DNA of 64,000 bases from Gonatopus flavifemur (lineage: Eukaryota; Arthropoda; Insecta; Hymenoptera; Dryinidae), in the NCBI GenBank assembly GCA_018340375.1, contig JAFFJZ010000007.1, forward strand, positions 8,370,001-8,434,000. The letters are read 5' to 3'. Each line of letters begins with the position of its first letter. Position 1 is the stretch's first letter. Below are positions 37,201-49,119 of the stretch, piece by piece. The notes beneath the pieces were generated by a model. That model saw only the letters and a program-made list of their open reading frames with translations. It was not told where the DNA came from and made no database searches. The position numbers and the translations under genes are program-made.

Positions 37201-38406
37201 CTGCCTATATAATTTTTACCAAATCAAACTGATGGCATTAATTTCTGTATTTTGTTATAATTTAGTGAAAATCAATCTCTTGAAAATGATTTATTTTTTG
37301 GTCTTTGATAAATCAGAATATCAATCTCAAAAACATTGATTTTTACTAAACTATAACATAATACAGAAATTAATGGCATCAGTTGGATCTGGTAGAAATT
37401 ATATAAGTTGTTCCATGTTAAATCACTCAATGTTATACTTTGTGAAACTCTTCATTGGAGCACTTATTACACGTTTGTATGTTTCACATACTCATCGCTT
37501 GTTCCTTGCCCTAATTAGACTTGGTCCCATAGCACACAGTTCTATCTCTTTTATTACAAATAGTTGAAGACAAAGTAAATGGAAATAATGTAGTTTTTTA
37601 AACCACATTCTCTGAGTTTCAAACTAATCGCAGTAATTACTACATGTTCATGTGGTTCAGTAAATATAAATCTACTTGAAATTGATTTTATGATCCACGA
37701 AAAATCAGAACATCTGATTCAGAAATTGGATGTTTTTTTCATCATTTTCAATTCAAAAATCTCAATGTATCATCCTTCCTCTAATCATTTATTCATACCA
37801 CCGTCATGAGATTTTCTGATTGTCATATTCAGAGACGATTTTTGTTCCAATGGCAAAGAGGTTAACTTCACATTCTTAACATTTTTTTTACCGAATCCCA
37901 CAATACATTTCATGTCACATTATAAATTAATTTGGGTCAAATTACATTGCACAACATGTAATTACTGTTGGTGCAGTAAGTATTTGTTCATTAAAATAAA
38001 TGATATTGAATTTGATTCTGCAACTCACCTTTACTTACCGTTCATTGACCGTCATATAAAATAATGCAAGCCGATTCACTGTGCACCGATTCTGCGCATG
38101 TTTTCAGTGTAAGTTTCTTAAATTATTCAGGTTCTCAATTTTCAAAGTATTGGTGATGAACATGAAGAAACTTTCTCTAATTTTTTAGAAACTGGGTATC
38201 TAAATATAATATTCTAGATATCAAATCTGAATTTTCAGAAAACCTTATCTAAATTTGTCTTTTAGAAACTCGAGTCTGAAAATTCAGACACTCCAGTATT
38301 TGAATTTTCAAAAAATTTTTTACAGTGAATATTCCGACTCAGGTCAGACCAGCGCTGAAAATCCATAAATTATGGTATTTTTCAAGATATCTGTTTTCTC
38401 AGTGTA

Positions 38407-38579
38407 CTCTCTAAATTGGAAAGAGTGAGATTTCCACTCGAACGGAAAGATAGGTTCCCTTCTGGCTGCCTAAAGAGTGGAATTCCACTCTTTTGGAGTG
38501 AGAATTCACCCTTTAGGCAGCCAGAAGGGAACCTATCTTTTCATTCGAGTGGAATTCTCACTCTTCCGTATTGAGAGAG
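38407..38579. mobile_element. 173-bp palindromic TA MITE
   Basis: TA flanks both sides (38405-38406, 38580-38581). Arms of about 80 bp share ATAGGTTCCCTTCTGGCTGC and carry AAGAGTGAGA/TCTCACTCTT near the ends CTCTCTAAAT / CTCTCTCAAT. Tc1/mariner-type target. Confidence 0.85.
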
Positions 38580-38805
38580 TAGACTGATAGTTAGATTTCT
38601 AAATATTACGCGGTTAAAAGTAAAATAGGTAAACACATATTTTACTTTTTTTTTAGTTCCATTTTTTTATCGGTTGAAACGATGAAAAACATCCCAAAAA
38701 TAATTTTCAATATTAACTGTAGTCCAAAAAATTTTTTATATGACCCTCACAGCTAAATTTCTGAATAAATCCCAGATGCTCTGAAACGGTTTTGAGCTGC
38801 TGCTA

Positions 38806-38997
38806 CACTGATATTTTTTTGATTCAAGAAAACTTTCTTTGAGGGGAGGAAACATTTTCTTGGTTCAAAATTATACAGCTTAATATGAAGAAAATTTTCT
38901 TACCACAAGTACACATCTTCTTCAGATAAGAAAAATAAATGTATTCTTAGCACCAAAAAAATATGTTCATACAATTAAGCCAAATTTTTTCTCAGTG
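38806..38997. mobile_element. 192-bp CACTG-ended MITE
   Basis: The ends CACTGATATTTTTTTGATTC and, on the minus strand, CACTGAGAAAAAATTTGGCT are imperfect inverted repeats. AAGAAAAC/GAAAATTTTCTT motifs inside recall the element at 4315-4570. No target duplication is evident. Confidence 0.5.
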
Positions 38998-39761
38998 TGA
39001 GCAGCTGTTCGGGCTTATTTAGCTAAGTCAATACTTTTATAAATGTCACTCATAATAAACTAATGGAAAATTTCCCATAAACATTCGAGAGAATTCTATA
39101 AATTTACTGTGAAAATTCCATAAAAAAAAGGATTTTTATATATTTTTATATGTGGAAATTCTTATGTATGTATAAGAAATCTTTTTCGAAAATTATGATT
39201 TCAGAACGATCGTAACTGGTGGACTTCTAGTCTTTATGAATACAATTATAACAACACTAGGAATCCGCCAGTTGTGAACGTTCCTTTCCAGACAATTCGG
39301 CTGCATAGGAAAGAAACCTTATTCAGAGTGCTTTCCATAAACTGCAATATTTAGGGGATTTTCAATGAGTATTAGCGAGTTACTGTGAACGAACCAATCC
39401 AGTTTTCAAATTCTTCTCTGTTCCATAGAAATGCTGGCACATGAGAGAAGAGCCTTAGATTTAAATACATTAATGAAATGAATTTTGTTATGAAGTTGGA
39501 ACAACTGAGCATAATGCCATATTCAAATTTCATCACCAAGTATCGATTAACAATAATTGAAGATCACAGCAATGCGAGTTGACGTATCTCATTGACAAAG
39601 ATTCTTGTGACAGTTAATAATCAAGCAGACATATAAAAAATTGAAGATTACTACACCAACAATTACTTCCAATAGGAACTCTGTATATGCAACTATTTGT
39701 GTCCTTTGCACTCAGTATTCAATTGTGTGCGAGAAAAGGACACAGATGGTTGCGTACGGTA

Positions 39762-39875
39762 GGGGGTCTTTTGGCCGAATCGACATAATTTAACAATCGC
39801 TAGTCATTCCTTATTAGTGTTATCTGAGAGCGACTAGCGATTGTCAAATCATGTCGATTCGGCCAAAAGATCTCC
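39762..39875. mobile_element. 114-bp palindromic TA MITE
   Basis: TA flanks both sides (39760-39761, 39876-39877). The arms share TCTTTTGGCCGAATCGACAT and AATCGCTAGTC as inverted repeats. Confidence 0.85.
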
Positions 39876-39974
39876 TATCATTGCGTACAGAGAGTTCCTG
39901 CTGTACATATAAACTATGTAATCCTATTCCATACACAACGAATAAAATAAACAATTAAAATAGAAAGTTGGAAC

Positions 39975-40043
39975 ATTTTGACCAATTTTGACCAAATTTG
40001 ACCGATTTTGACCGATTTTGACCATTTTAACCAATTTTAGCCA
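39975..40043. repeat. Short minisatellite, ATTTTGACC(A/G) units
   Basis: About seven imperfect 10-11-bp units of ATTTTGACCA in direct order. Confidence 0.85.
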
Positions 40044-41174
40044 GTGGTTTGGATAATATTCAAAAAGGCCGCCTTTTTTTCAACCCTGTCTTTACTTCTC
40101 TAGAATGCTCTCAAAGACATTTTCTGACAAATCTTTTAGGCACGTCCAAAAGATGCCTAAAAATGTTCTTGAAAATATTTTTCAGAAGTAAGAACACTAG
40201 AAGTCCTCTAAGAGATATATTTTCACGTTGCATAAAACTGTTTGAACAGTTTTCAATCATTTCCCAAAATATCTCAAAAATGTCTATCTTAAAGAAGTAT
40301 TATGCGGGATCTAATGACTTTTGCAGAACACAAGCATGCCGCTGGACTAAATGCATCTAACTACATAGCACATCCACTGAGGTTTTTATCACCAATAGTA
40401 TCAGTAGTGATTTATACAGGGATGTTCCAAGTTGATCTTATTCAGATATCCAACGAAACTGTGTTATTTGGGGTACTTGAACGTGGTACACCATCAATTT
40501 CATACAGAGAAGTATGAGTGTTCAAGAGTTCTTAAGAGATCTTTTCGAATTCTTTTAGAACGAGGGTGCTATACGGGATCGTCACACAACCAACGAATGC
40601 ATATCATTTCAATAAAATTCATGTCACATTGAAGGTGATCAAGCCAACATGTAGAATTATAAAATGATTGAATAGATTAAATCACGTAGTTGTATTGTTA
40701 TAAGAGTAATTCTTTATTACCATAAGTTTGAGCATTTTATGAGAGTTTAAAATAATAATAAAAATCCATACAGTAAAATATAAAGTACATTATACATGAA
40801 ATAATATTAATAATATTAAAATGCCTCATATGAAATTGAAGCAAGTTTTTATGGATAGTCGGCGTAACAAGTCCGGTAACAGTTCTAACAGAAATATTTT
40901 CATATAATATGTCATAGCTGTTATTTGAGGATTTTCAACATATCACAATGATAGAGGAAACATTTATGATGGTGAACAGTTGGAGAAAAATATTCGAATT
41001 TCATCAATAAAAACGTATTCGAAGATATTTCCGTTGGAACTTTTACCGGATTTCTTACACCGACTATACACTCAAAGATGAATACTGGATCTATATCTAC
41101 TTCTTAGCAATTAAATATTCTGCATTGCTTACTCTACTCATGAAAGTCACTGAACAACAATTCAAATCAACAAT

Positions 41175-41900
41175 TCAATCGTCAAGTTTAAAAAATTCCC
41201 AAGTTGATTGTTCAGGATCTACACAAAAAGCTTGATAATGTGGGACAAAATAAGAACCGCTGGAACGTTTTTTAATGAAACTCGTTTTGTATGTTCCTTC
41301 TAAGATAATATATCGGATTTCAAAAAACTGAGGCTCGTGACCAGGAAACATCATACTGTATCATGTTTGGTTTTCATGCTTTTAAACAAAATCCATTTAG
41401 CTAAAGCGATTTTTTCCGCCATATCACCAGGCAGAAGCGGTAAGGTGAATTCAGAATGAGGAATGTTCTTTTTTGAGATCTCAATAGAAGGACCAACCTC
41501 AAATTCGCAAGATTTTATATTATTCGACATCAGCCGGTAGTTCAATAATAATTGATGTCTTAATGCAATTGTGTGACAAACATTGACTCTGCTAATACTA
41601 GCTCGTGAGGCTCGTTTCCCTTCTTGATGTTTAGCTTCATATCTCATAGATGATAGTTTCCAAGGAGTTCCCATATGGTACATGATTCTTAGGTAGTGTA
41701 TAAGGATATGGTAAGAACAATTTATAATTCCACGTACAATGGTATGAACAAACGTCAAAATTCTAGTGAAACAATCATATTACCAACAAAATGAGAATAC
41801 TTGGACATAAAGTCTTCATTACATTGCTCTGGTTAACGTAAAAAAGCGTCTCATAAACTTTGCATACTAGTAGAATGAAGCCTTTGTATACTTTCAACAT
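41175..41900 (-). pseudogene. Broken transposon ORF: C-terminal part of an MRYEAKH-type transposase-like protein
   Basis: An uninterrupted minus-strand stretch (41758 down to 41351) contains HILIHYLRIMYHMGTPWKL, then SSMRYEAKHQEGKRASRAS, then NVCHTIALRHQLLLNYRL. The layout HY.R.....GP...MR.EAKH...K.......N..KTLA.RHQ is one I recall from the C-terminal half of many unannotated transposon proteins of insects and other animals. Upstream (to about 41900) the similarity continues in a shifted frame (ILLVCKVYETLF). Downstream it continues in another frame (MFPGHEPQFFEIRYIILEG) to a stop at 41175-41177. At least two frame changes show it is dead. I do not have a firm superfamily name. Confidence 0.6.
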
Positions 41901-41904
41901 ATCA

Positions 41905-44600
41905 GGAAGTTTTTATGGTGCATATGCTATTTTTCAGACCATGAAACATGAAGGTGATAGCACTTGCTTCGTTGTTTCATTCGAGCACAGCCAACAAACT
42001 CATCGTCGAGTGACATGATGTGTGTGAAGAACTACATCCATACCGTTCATAATGCAAATGCAGTTGAAAAAAAATGATCAAAGCATGTCATAAAAATGAA
42101 AAGTATCCCTCACAATTTCGAATGACAAATTATCTAAGAGCTTCTATGAATTCCTAAATCGAAGTTTATGAAATTCAAAAGGATCCAATCGGATCTAATT
42201 AACAAGTAGAACGGATATGTATCGAATCTCATGAGATTTGATGTGAATCAACGGTAAATGGAATCTAACTTTGTACTAATGGGATTTGCTGATTAAATCG
42301 CATTCAAAGGTCATCGCTGCAAACGGTAGATGAAATTAGAGATGAATTTCAATACGCGATATCATCGCGATGATCTAGAATCCAGTAAACTGCACAGCGT
42401 AGCTAGTTCTTAACAGTAACAAAATCTTTACATAGAACGATAATTGATATTGTTGAAGTTTGAATCGTTTATAGAAACAACACGAAAATTCAAACTCACA
42501 AAGTCTGATGATTGATCGTTATTTATCTTCTTGAATTAACTCTTTGGGACTTGAAACATCATTCGCAGAATGTATTGCAAGATTCTGGGTCTCAAATAGC
42601 TGAATATCTCGTTATTTGATTACTAATAAACGATTCAAACTTCAGAAATATGATAATTGTTATTATAATAGCGTCAACGTTTCGAGGAAAAGTGTATTGT
42701 CTTGATGAATTAAGAACAAAATCTCACCAAGGATCATTCTCTTCGCCATATTTTATCTCGCAAATCATAAAATACAAATTTGAACCCTTCACCAGTCACA
42801 AATTTATGAATTCCATGGACAAAACCGCAGCTTTAACAGAAACCACAGTGATCTATGCGAATAGTTTAGGACAAATGATTTCCTTCCAGTATACCATATA
42901 AACAACCCTCATGGTCCCCATTCAACATAGAGAATTTGATAAACTTTGAACTATTTAGAATCGCAGTATCCGTGTGAGGGAACAAGAGTACATTTGAATC
43001 CACTGAAAATGTGATAAAATCTATTTATAGTATCCGCTTGTGGTAGTATTAGATTTTGACAGCAACTTGACACGATTGGACATGTCATTTTTCGAAGAAG
43101 TGATGCTCAATTCATTGTGCGATGATCATAGATCTACAAAATATGGCGCGATAGAACATTCGTGAATTAGCACAGTACTTGTTCAGTGTAAGCCAAAAGC
43201 TAAAGCTATCGTGATCGGTACACGTTTCAAGTGGAATATCGAATGAATAGACGAGAGGGCTCTTGATTGCATGTAGCACAACTAAACATTCGAGTAAACC
43301 GAATATAATCGAGTATCACGAATGATTTTCAGTCACCGCTTGGCAAGTGGCATTATATGCCAATAATGTTTATAAAATAATTCTGAATTTCATGCAACTG
43401 CTTTGTAATCCATTCCTAAACCCTGCTGTTCCGGAGTACACCAGAGATTCTAAAATTTTTCTATATTCGGTATTGAACGATGTGATCGATTGAATATCCA
43501 TTGTCACTGAGGAATTTGAAGAATTCATGGACATGTTTCATCTGTATTATCTGTTGATCGTTGATAGATTATTGTACGATTTGTACATTATAATCAGATA
43601 TTTCCATGCACTTTCATTGTCGATAAAACCCAATGCAGAGAGGGAAATCATGGAATAAATCCTTTGTTTCAATTTTCAGATAGTCTTCAAGGGATCAAGA
43701 GCTCATTTTGAATTCAAACTATTCATAATGAATTCATGTTCACTGTCATAACGGGAGCTCTTCGCAGGGACTTTTGTGCTGTATAGGTACTGAAAAATTA
43801 TTCGCAAGTATTTAGAATATTCATATATAAATTTATACACAGTTCGTGTTTAGTTTCTACTCGGAAAAGGAGAAGAAACATTTGTCACGTGGATGATCAT
43901 GCAGTTTATGATAAAACATGACGTCACCATTGAGACAAACTAATAATTCGCAGAAAGAATTCAACTTCGAACTTTCATGTTCTCCGAACCTCTCTCTTGG
44001 TAAGCAAATTTTCCCTGTTTGCATTCATTGAACTCGTCACACGCGATGTGAATCTACAGTCTAGGTTTATTGTCATCCATTTTTCTCTACTGAATTATGA
44101 ATCCTAAACCACACGCTGGGTTTTAACAGCCCATGAAATTTCTACTTTATTGATTTCTAAGATAATTCTTTTCCCAACTCTTCGAGGTTGAAACATCAAC
44201 AACCCACTAAAACATCCACAATTTTGATAATTCAATTTCGATTCGGAATGAATCGATTTCCTTTAAACGCTTAAGCGAAAAATACCACTTCATGTTCCAT
44301 TTTATCGTACCGAATGTGAAGAGTGTACAATTCCCACTATAACGCAATTGTATTTCTCCCGAAATCCTCCAGAAATCCAGGGAAATTTATTCGGCGAAGT
44401 TATGCAGACATCACGAGGGATATTTAGTCTGTTCCTCTCTTATTTCCTTTCATTGGGGAGAGTACAGTGGTGGGCGAGACAAACGAGTATTTGAACGTTC
44501 GTACACATACATCGATGCAGACATTTGAACTCAGGAAAGCTGCTGGTGCTGCACGTGCGCGGCTTCTGCCATATCTCTGCTGCAACTCGGCTTTTCGCAT
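41905..44600. other. No gene or element recognised
   Basis: AT-rich DNA. The open frame 42650-42901 (+) has no domain. Confidence 0.45.
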
Positions 44601-44649
44601 TTCTCGAGAAATTGCCATCACAGAGAAAGAGTAAAGCTTCCACTGCTAT

Positions 44650-45375
44650 GTGTGTTTGCCAAGGGAGCACGAGAGGAGTTGGGGTTCGATCGATCATGCT
44701 AGCGCCTACACACTTGAGTTAGCTGACGAAACAAGAGAGAGAGAGGGAAGCTGGAACAAAGTGTTTGCCAAAGATAAAGGGAGAAAATACAAAAGCTGTT
44801 CTTCATCCTTTTCCAATGAGATACAGACGAGCTTTCGCGATCCTTCATTCACTTTCTTCCATGTAAAAATGAAAACTCTCACTTCCCCCGTGATCGACGA
44901 CCTTAGGCAAGAACCTGCGAGGTGCAAGAATTTCCGTGGAAAAACACATTTGCCCGTGCGTGCCAACTCCAAATCGAGGCTAATCAACTTAATGCCCCAG
45001 TTTTACCCTCATTCGTGGGATGTTCCTTTTAAGTTTCCTTCTTTTCTCTCTCCTAATTCGCCGCGGGACGTTTCAAACTTGCCGAGAATCAAGCACGTGC
45101 CTCCTCATCAACGGAAACGTTTGCTTCCATCATCCAATATCAAAAGTTTTCTACACCAAGCGGAACTTGACGCATCCAAAACCTCCTGCTTCGACGAAAA
45201 CTCGCTTGTCGAAAGTTCTCCTTCGATCCTCGAGAACAGACTGTTTTCTTTTTTCCCTCCTTATCTTATCCTTGTTTTCACGACTGACATCATCTCTTTA
45301 TCAACTGAATCAGTCGAATCTTTGCTCTTCATACTCCATTATTCGTTTGAACGAGAAATCCCAGGTAAAAATTGA
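44650..45375 (+). CDS. Unrecognised 241-codon open reading frame (doubtful)
   Basis: The frame is unusually long for this AT-rich window and lies in a locally GC-richer, CpG-containing stretch. The predicted peptide is rich in serine, proline and basic residues, with no signal peptide, membrane segment or motif I recognise, and no in-frame repeats. Two other frames are also open across part of it (45020-45388 + and 44706-44987 -), which argues that composition rather than selection keeps it open. It could be a UTR or promoter-proximal region of a host gene outside the window. It abuts the repeat starting at 45374. Confidence 0.2.
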   Translation: MCLPREHERSWGSIDHASAYTLELADETREREGSWNKVFAKDKGRKYKSCSSSFSNEIQTSFRDPSFTFFHVKMKTLTSPVIDDLRQEPARCKNFRGKTHLPVRANSKSRLINLMPQFYPHSWDVPFKFPSFLSPNSPRDVSNLPRIKHVPPHQRKRLLPSSNIKSFLHQAELDASKTSCFDENSLVESSPSILENRLFSFFPPYLILVFTTDIISLSTESVESLLFILHYSFEREIPGKN

Positions 45376-45886
45376 CCATGGGCAATAGGCTGGCGCAAGG
45401 TTCACCAAGTCGGGCCGAGGCTGGGCCACCAAGCATGGCGCAAGGCTGAAATGATAACATCATTTGAGCCTCAGCCCAATAGTTTCTGCAATCAAGCCCC
45501 AACATTGGAGAAAGGTTTATAATAGCATATGCCATCAATGGCAAACCATGCAAAAATTTGTTGGCCAGGGATGAACCAAGGCTGAATTGAAATGATACTC
45601 AAGTAGAGCGTGGACTGACGGACAACTTGTTCAATGATGTGCCAATGATGACATTCACTCTCACCCCTTCATCGCCAGTGTTGAACACTGATTCAAAAGA
45701 ACTAGAATTACAATTGCTCAAACTTGCAATTCTTTGTTCATAAAATGCTCCCCCCATGATGAGCTGATGAGATTATGCAAAATTTTATCAATGTTATGCC
45801 AACATTGCGGCGATGTTGCACCAACCATGCGGGAATGGTGTCGCAACCTTGCGGCAGCGCTGCGCCCATTGTGCGCCAATGGTCAC
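45374..45886. repeat. GC-rich imperfect repeat/MITE with TGACCATNGGC ends
   Basis: The left end TTGACCATGGGC and, on the minus strand, the right end GTGACCATTGGCGC are short inverted repeats, both next to an A-run. The interior is full of degenerate GGCGCAAGG, GGGCCA, CAATGTTG and GCCAATG motifs. Similar sequence occurs at 59570-60240, including a shared CAAGNNTGAAATGATNNNATCATTT block (here about 45438). Confidence 0.5.
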
Positions 45887-46493
45887 TTTTTTTCATTACA
45901 GTTGAAAATAAAATAAAAAATGGAAAACTCAGATGGACTAGATTACACACATATATAGAGGTGTATTGATTCTAAACTCGCGGAATTACATAGATAACAG
46001 GAATTATTTCAGATGCATGGTCATGAGAAGATTTGTTTACAAGTTTCAATTTAGTCACATATATAATTATCATTGATACATATATTATAATTATGATGTT
46101 CTGCAGTGATCCATGGTCGGTGGTGGACTCAGTGGTGAAGTAGATAATTCCATCGTCCTGAAACAGATAAAGAATTCTTCCTATCGTATCATCCTCTAAG
46201 ACGATATATATATTCATTGAATACTTGTTTCGCCACTCGCGAGAAACAAGCACTAAGCGTCGGAGTAAGAAATATTGAGAACTGGCGCTTGAGCAGGGGG
46301 CTTCACCCTCATTTTTTTTCTGCTTGAATGGAGTTCAGTGGGTACAATTTATTTCTATACGGCAGTATGTTTGCAACAAAATGCTTCACTACGCTTACGC
46401 GGATTGTTAGTTGTTAACCTCAAAATTGATAATTGTTCTTCTTCTTTCTTCGAACTTGATTATTTGATTATGTCAATTCAGATTGTTGATAAC
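45887..46493. other. Upstream flank of the transposase relic
   Basis: A T/C-rich tract followed by TCAATTCAG at about 46479 could be a 3' splice site just before the transposase start. No element terminus was identified here. Confidence 0.4.
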
Positions 46494-48429
46494 ATGAATT
46501 CATACGCGCGTGTGAAAAAACATCGTGTGATATCACGGTTGGAAGCAGAAGACAGTGACGAGCACTATCAAGGAGAAAATCGTTCAGTGCTTGAATTTGA
46601 CAACAACCCGGCTGTGGGTGATAGTAGTGACTATAATGAATGCTCATTCGAAGCACTCAATTTATTGAACGAAACGGAAAAAAGTGATGACTTTGATAGC
46701 GCTTCTAAACATCAAAATACACAGTCAATGACCACTCAGACACAAAATCGTGGAACAGTTCCTACGGAAATCGAAGCTTGGGCATTAAGAAATATCAAAA
46801 CACTTACCCACAGTGCAATTACCGATTTGTTACACACTCTCAGAAATATCGGATCAGATTCTTTACCGAAAACAGCAGCCACTCTTCTTGAAACACCATT
46901 TATTTCTTCCAAATGTATACGCGAAATGAAGAATATACATGATGAGTTCGGAACGTTCATATATTTAGGGATTGAACGCAATTTGCAAAAGCTCATTCCG
47001 TCTGAATTTTTTGATGACGATTGTATAAAATTATTCATAAGCGTAGATGGTGCGAACGTTTCCCAACATTCAAGAACATCTTTTTGGCCCATTTTAGGTC
47101 AAATTTCCAACTTTAAGTTTGTTTCCAAAACTTTTTTAATTGCGCTTTATTGCGGTCCCTCTAAACCAAAATGTGCCAACAATTTTCTATCAGAATTCAT
47201 AGAAGAATCAATTTATCTCACTACTCACGGAGTATTGATAGAAGAGGAATTATCCAAATCCAAAATTGCCGCGATGATTTGCGATACACTTGGAATAGCG
47301 TTGATAAAGGGTACCAAAGGTCACACTGGGTTTTGCTCTTGTGAAAGGTGTATAACTAAAGGCGAATCATTCGAAGGAAAGAGAATTTTTCCGCAAACTG
47401 ACGCGGACTTTTTTGCGTACTCGACTAACTTTCAAAAATAAAATCCAAAGTGAGCACCATATTCCTAATTTCACCACTAATCTTTTGAAAATTCCCGAAT
47501 TCGATCCTGTAAAAGATTTTCCCCTTGATTATATGCACTTGCTGTGCATAGGGGTCATGAAATCTCTGTTGATGAAGTGGGTTTATGGTGTTAAGACGGA
47601 AAAATGTATGAGCAACCTTCACCGTAAAGTGTGTGTAAAATTAATGAACCAAAATATAATTCCCAATGTTCCTTTGGAGTTTCAAAGGAAAACATTTGAT
47701 TTGAATGATCTTTCCAACTGGAAAGCAACTCAGTATCGGTTTTTTTTAATGTATGCCGGAGCTATAATTATGCGACTCATACTTCCTCAAGAGAAATATA
47801 AACATTTTCTGCAATTAGTTGTCGCATGCCGCATATTATCAGACCCGGAAAAAATTGTAATTGAAGGAGAATTGGATACAGCTAATGCATTGCTGCGGAA
47901 ATTTTTCATCGAGATGGCTAAATATTATGGTCGTAGTTCTCAAGTTATGAACTTCCATAATTTAATTCACATTGTCGATGATGTGAAATATTTCAAGATG
48001 CCTATCTCTCAATTGTCCACTTTTGGCTTCGAAAGTTATATTGGTTTCCTGAAAAAATTAGTCAAGTCTCCCAAGTCACCTGAGAAACAAGTCATAAAAC
48101 GTTTGGGAGAATTGGAAAGTGGTTGCTCGCAAAAGTTAGAACAACGTGATTTTAGTGTTCAAAAAGGATTAGTAGATTTCTCTGACGAACTGATAATATA
48201 TAAATCCATCAAAATCAAAGATGCTTTCTGTATTGCACCATGTAAGCCAGAAAATATTGTACTATTAAGAAATGGATCATTATTCCAAGTGGATAAAATT
48301 TTTTCTAATAGCTATGGAAGTAAAATATTCTCTGCCAACACAATCTATATTGAAGGGAAAATATTAAAGGTTGAAGAAGATGATGCTTTCGATTCATTAT
48401 ATCCATCTTCAAATATAGGGATTTGGTGA
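46494..48429 (+). pseudogene. CMC (EnSpm/CACTA)-type transposase, nearly full length, one frameshift
   Basis: From an ATG at 46494 (MNSYARVKKHR) the frame runs through SVDGANV, SFWPILGQI, LYCGPSKP and FLSEFIEES, then MICDTLGIALIKGTKGHTGF and CSCERC, and hits TAA at 47439-47441. A second frame (+1) carries on directly with KIQSEHH, DFPLDYMHLLCIGVMK, the YRFFLMYAGAIIMRLILP stretch, NFHNLIHIVDDVKYF and STFGFESYIGFLKKLVKSP, ending at 48429. WPILG...GKSKP...CDAPA...KGHTGY..CERC...FPLDYMHLVCLGV is the conserved order in animal CACTA-like (Tnp2-related) transposases, about 600-700 residues long; the parts here sum to about 645. A single indel in the A-run near 47434-47440 breaks it. An alternative start at 46338 lies upstream of a likely splice acceptor and lacks family similarity. 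No terminal repeats were found. Confidence 0.75.
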
Positions 48430-48904
48430 GTTAAAAGACTGTCAAAACAATCCAAAACTATTTGTGGACAGGGAATTGCAAGAAAATGTATAAAGTTTGA
48501 TATTGAATCGAAACAATATGTTGTGTCAATGTTACATGATTTTTAAGAGCATGAACAGTAATACATATCAAATTCATTTTATATAATTCATATAGTATAG
48601 TTATGTATAAGATGCAAATATTATATTCAAATAATTTGTGAGACCAATGTTTTCATGTCAAATTCATACTATGGACTTTCGTTAGTATCAATTAATTTTC
48701 CAATGTTTTTAAGTATATTATTATGAGATATGGAATTTGAAATTCACTGTACATTGTATCTTTTATATATGTAATACGTGTCTGTATAAACTCCTATGTT
48801 TTGAACATTCAACCAAGATATTTAAATGTGTTATAACTTAATTATGTATTAATTGAAAACATGTTTTCAGTTCAAGTAATTTGAATTCCGCGTTATGTAG
48901 TGTA
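48430..48904. other. 3' flank of the transposase relic
   Basis: Very AT-rich; no polyadenylation signal or terminal repeat that I can assign with confidence. Confidence 0.4.
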
Positions 48905-49117
48905 CGGCGAGTAAAAAAAGTCGGTGTCCGTTCCAACGGAAAGTTTTTTGATATTTTGTTGTTATTTATAAAATTCTCACATCTTGCTTCCATTAATTGA
49001 TTAGAGAACGAGTTTTCATGCTTCGATTATGCATCAGAAGGGTCACAATATTACCAACTACAACGGAATTCTAAAAATCTTTCCGTTGGAACGGACACGG
49101 ACTTTTTTTATTCACTG
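48905..49117. mobile_element. 213-bp TA MITE
   Basis: TA flanks both sides (48903-48904, 49118-49119). The ends CGGCGAGTAAAAAAAGTCGG and, on the minus strand, CAGTGAATAAAAAAAGTCCG lead into a shared TGTCCGTTCCAACGGAAAG. Tc1/mariner-type target. Confidence 0.85.
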
Positions 49118-49119
49118 TA

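Larger units (their letters stand above)
31673..38327. mobile_element. Giant CACTG-ended palindromic (foldback) element, ~3.25 kb plus a 3.4-kb insertion
   Basis: The left arm runs 31673-36688 and the right arm 36715-38327, with only 26 bp unpaired (36689-36714). Subtracting the 3405-bp insertion at 32512-35916 and its 2-bp duplication leaves a left arm of about 1609 bp against 1613 bp on the right. Outer ends read CACTGTAGAAAATTTTCTG and, on the minus strand, CACTGTAAAAAATTTTTTG; AA occurs on both flanks. Each arm also contains units of about 325 bp (sharing TTCAACTATTTGTGATGA, TTTCACAAAGCGTAACCCTA, TTTTTACCAAAT): two direct and one inverted, so a second palindrome is centred near 37295 (and its mirror near 36100). 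Open frames at 31812-32138 and 37373-37567 are repeat sequence. I see no transposase inside. Confidence 0.85.
39000..41170. other. No gene recognised outside a TA MITE and a short minisatellite
   Basis: The short open frames at 40049-40632 (+) have no domain or splice support. The TA MITE 39762-39875 and the minisatellite 39975-40043 are listed separately. Confidence 0.4.

Noticed and set aside
47430..47445. Programmed ribosomal frameshift in the transposase
   Set aside because: The A-run lies next to an immediate TAA, but there is no slippery heptamer or downstream pseudoknot I can see, and animal relatives are, as far as I recall, single-frame. A mutational indel is simpler.
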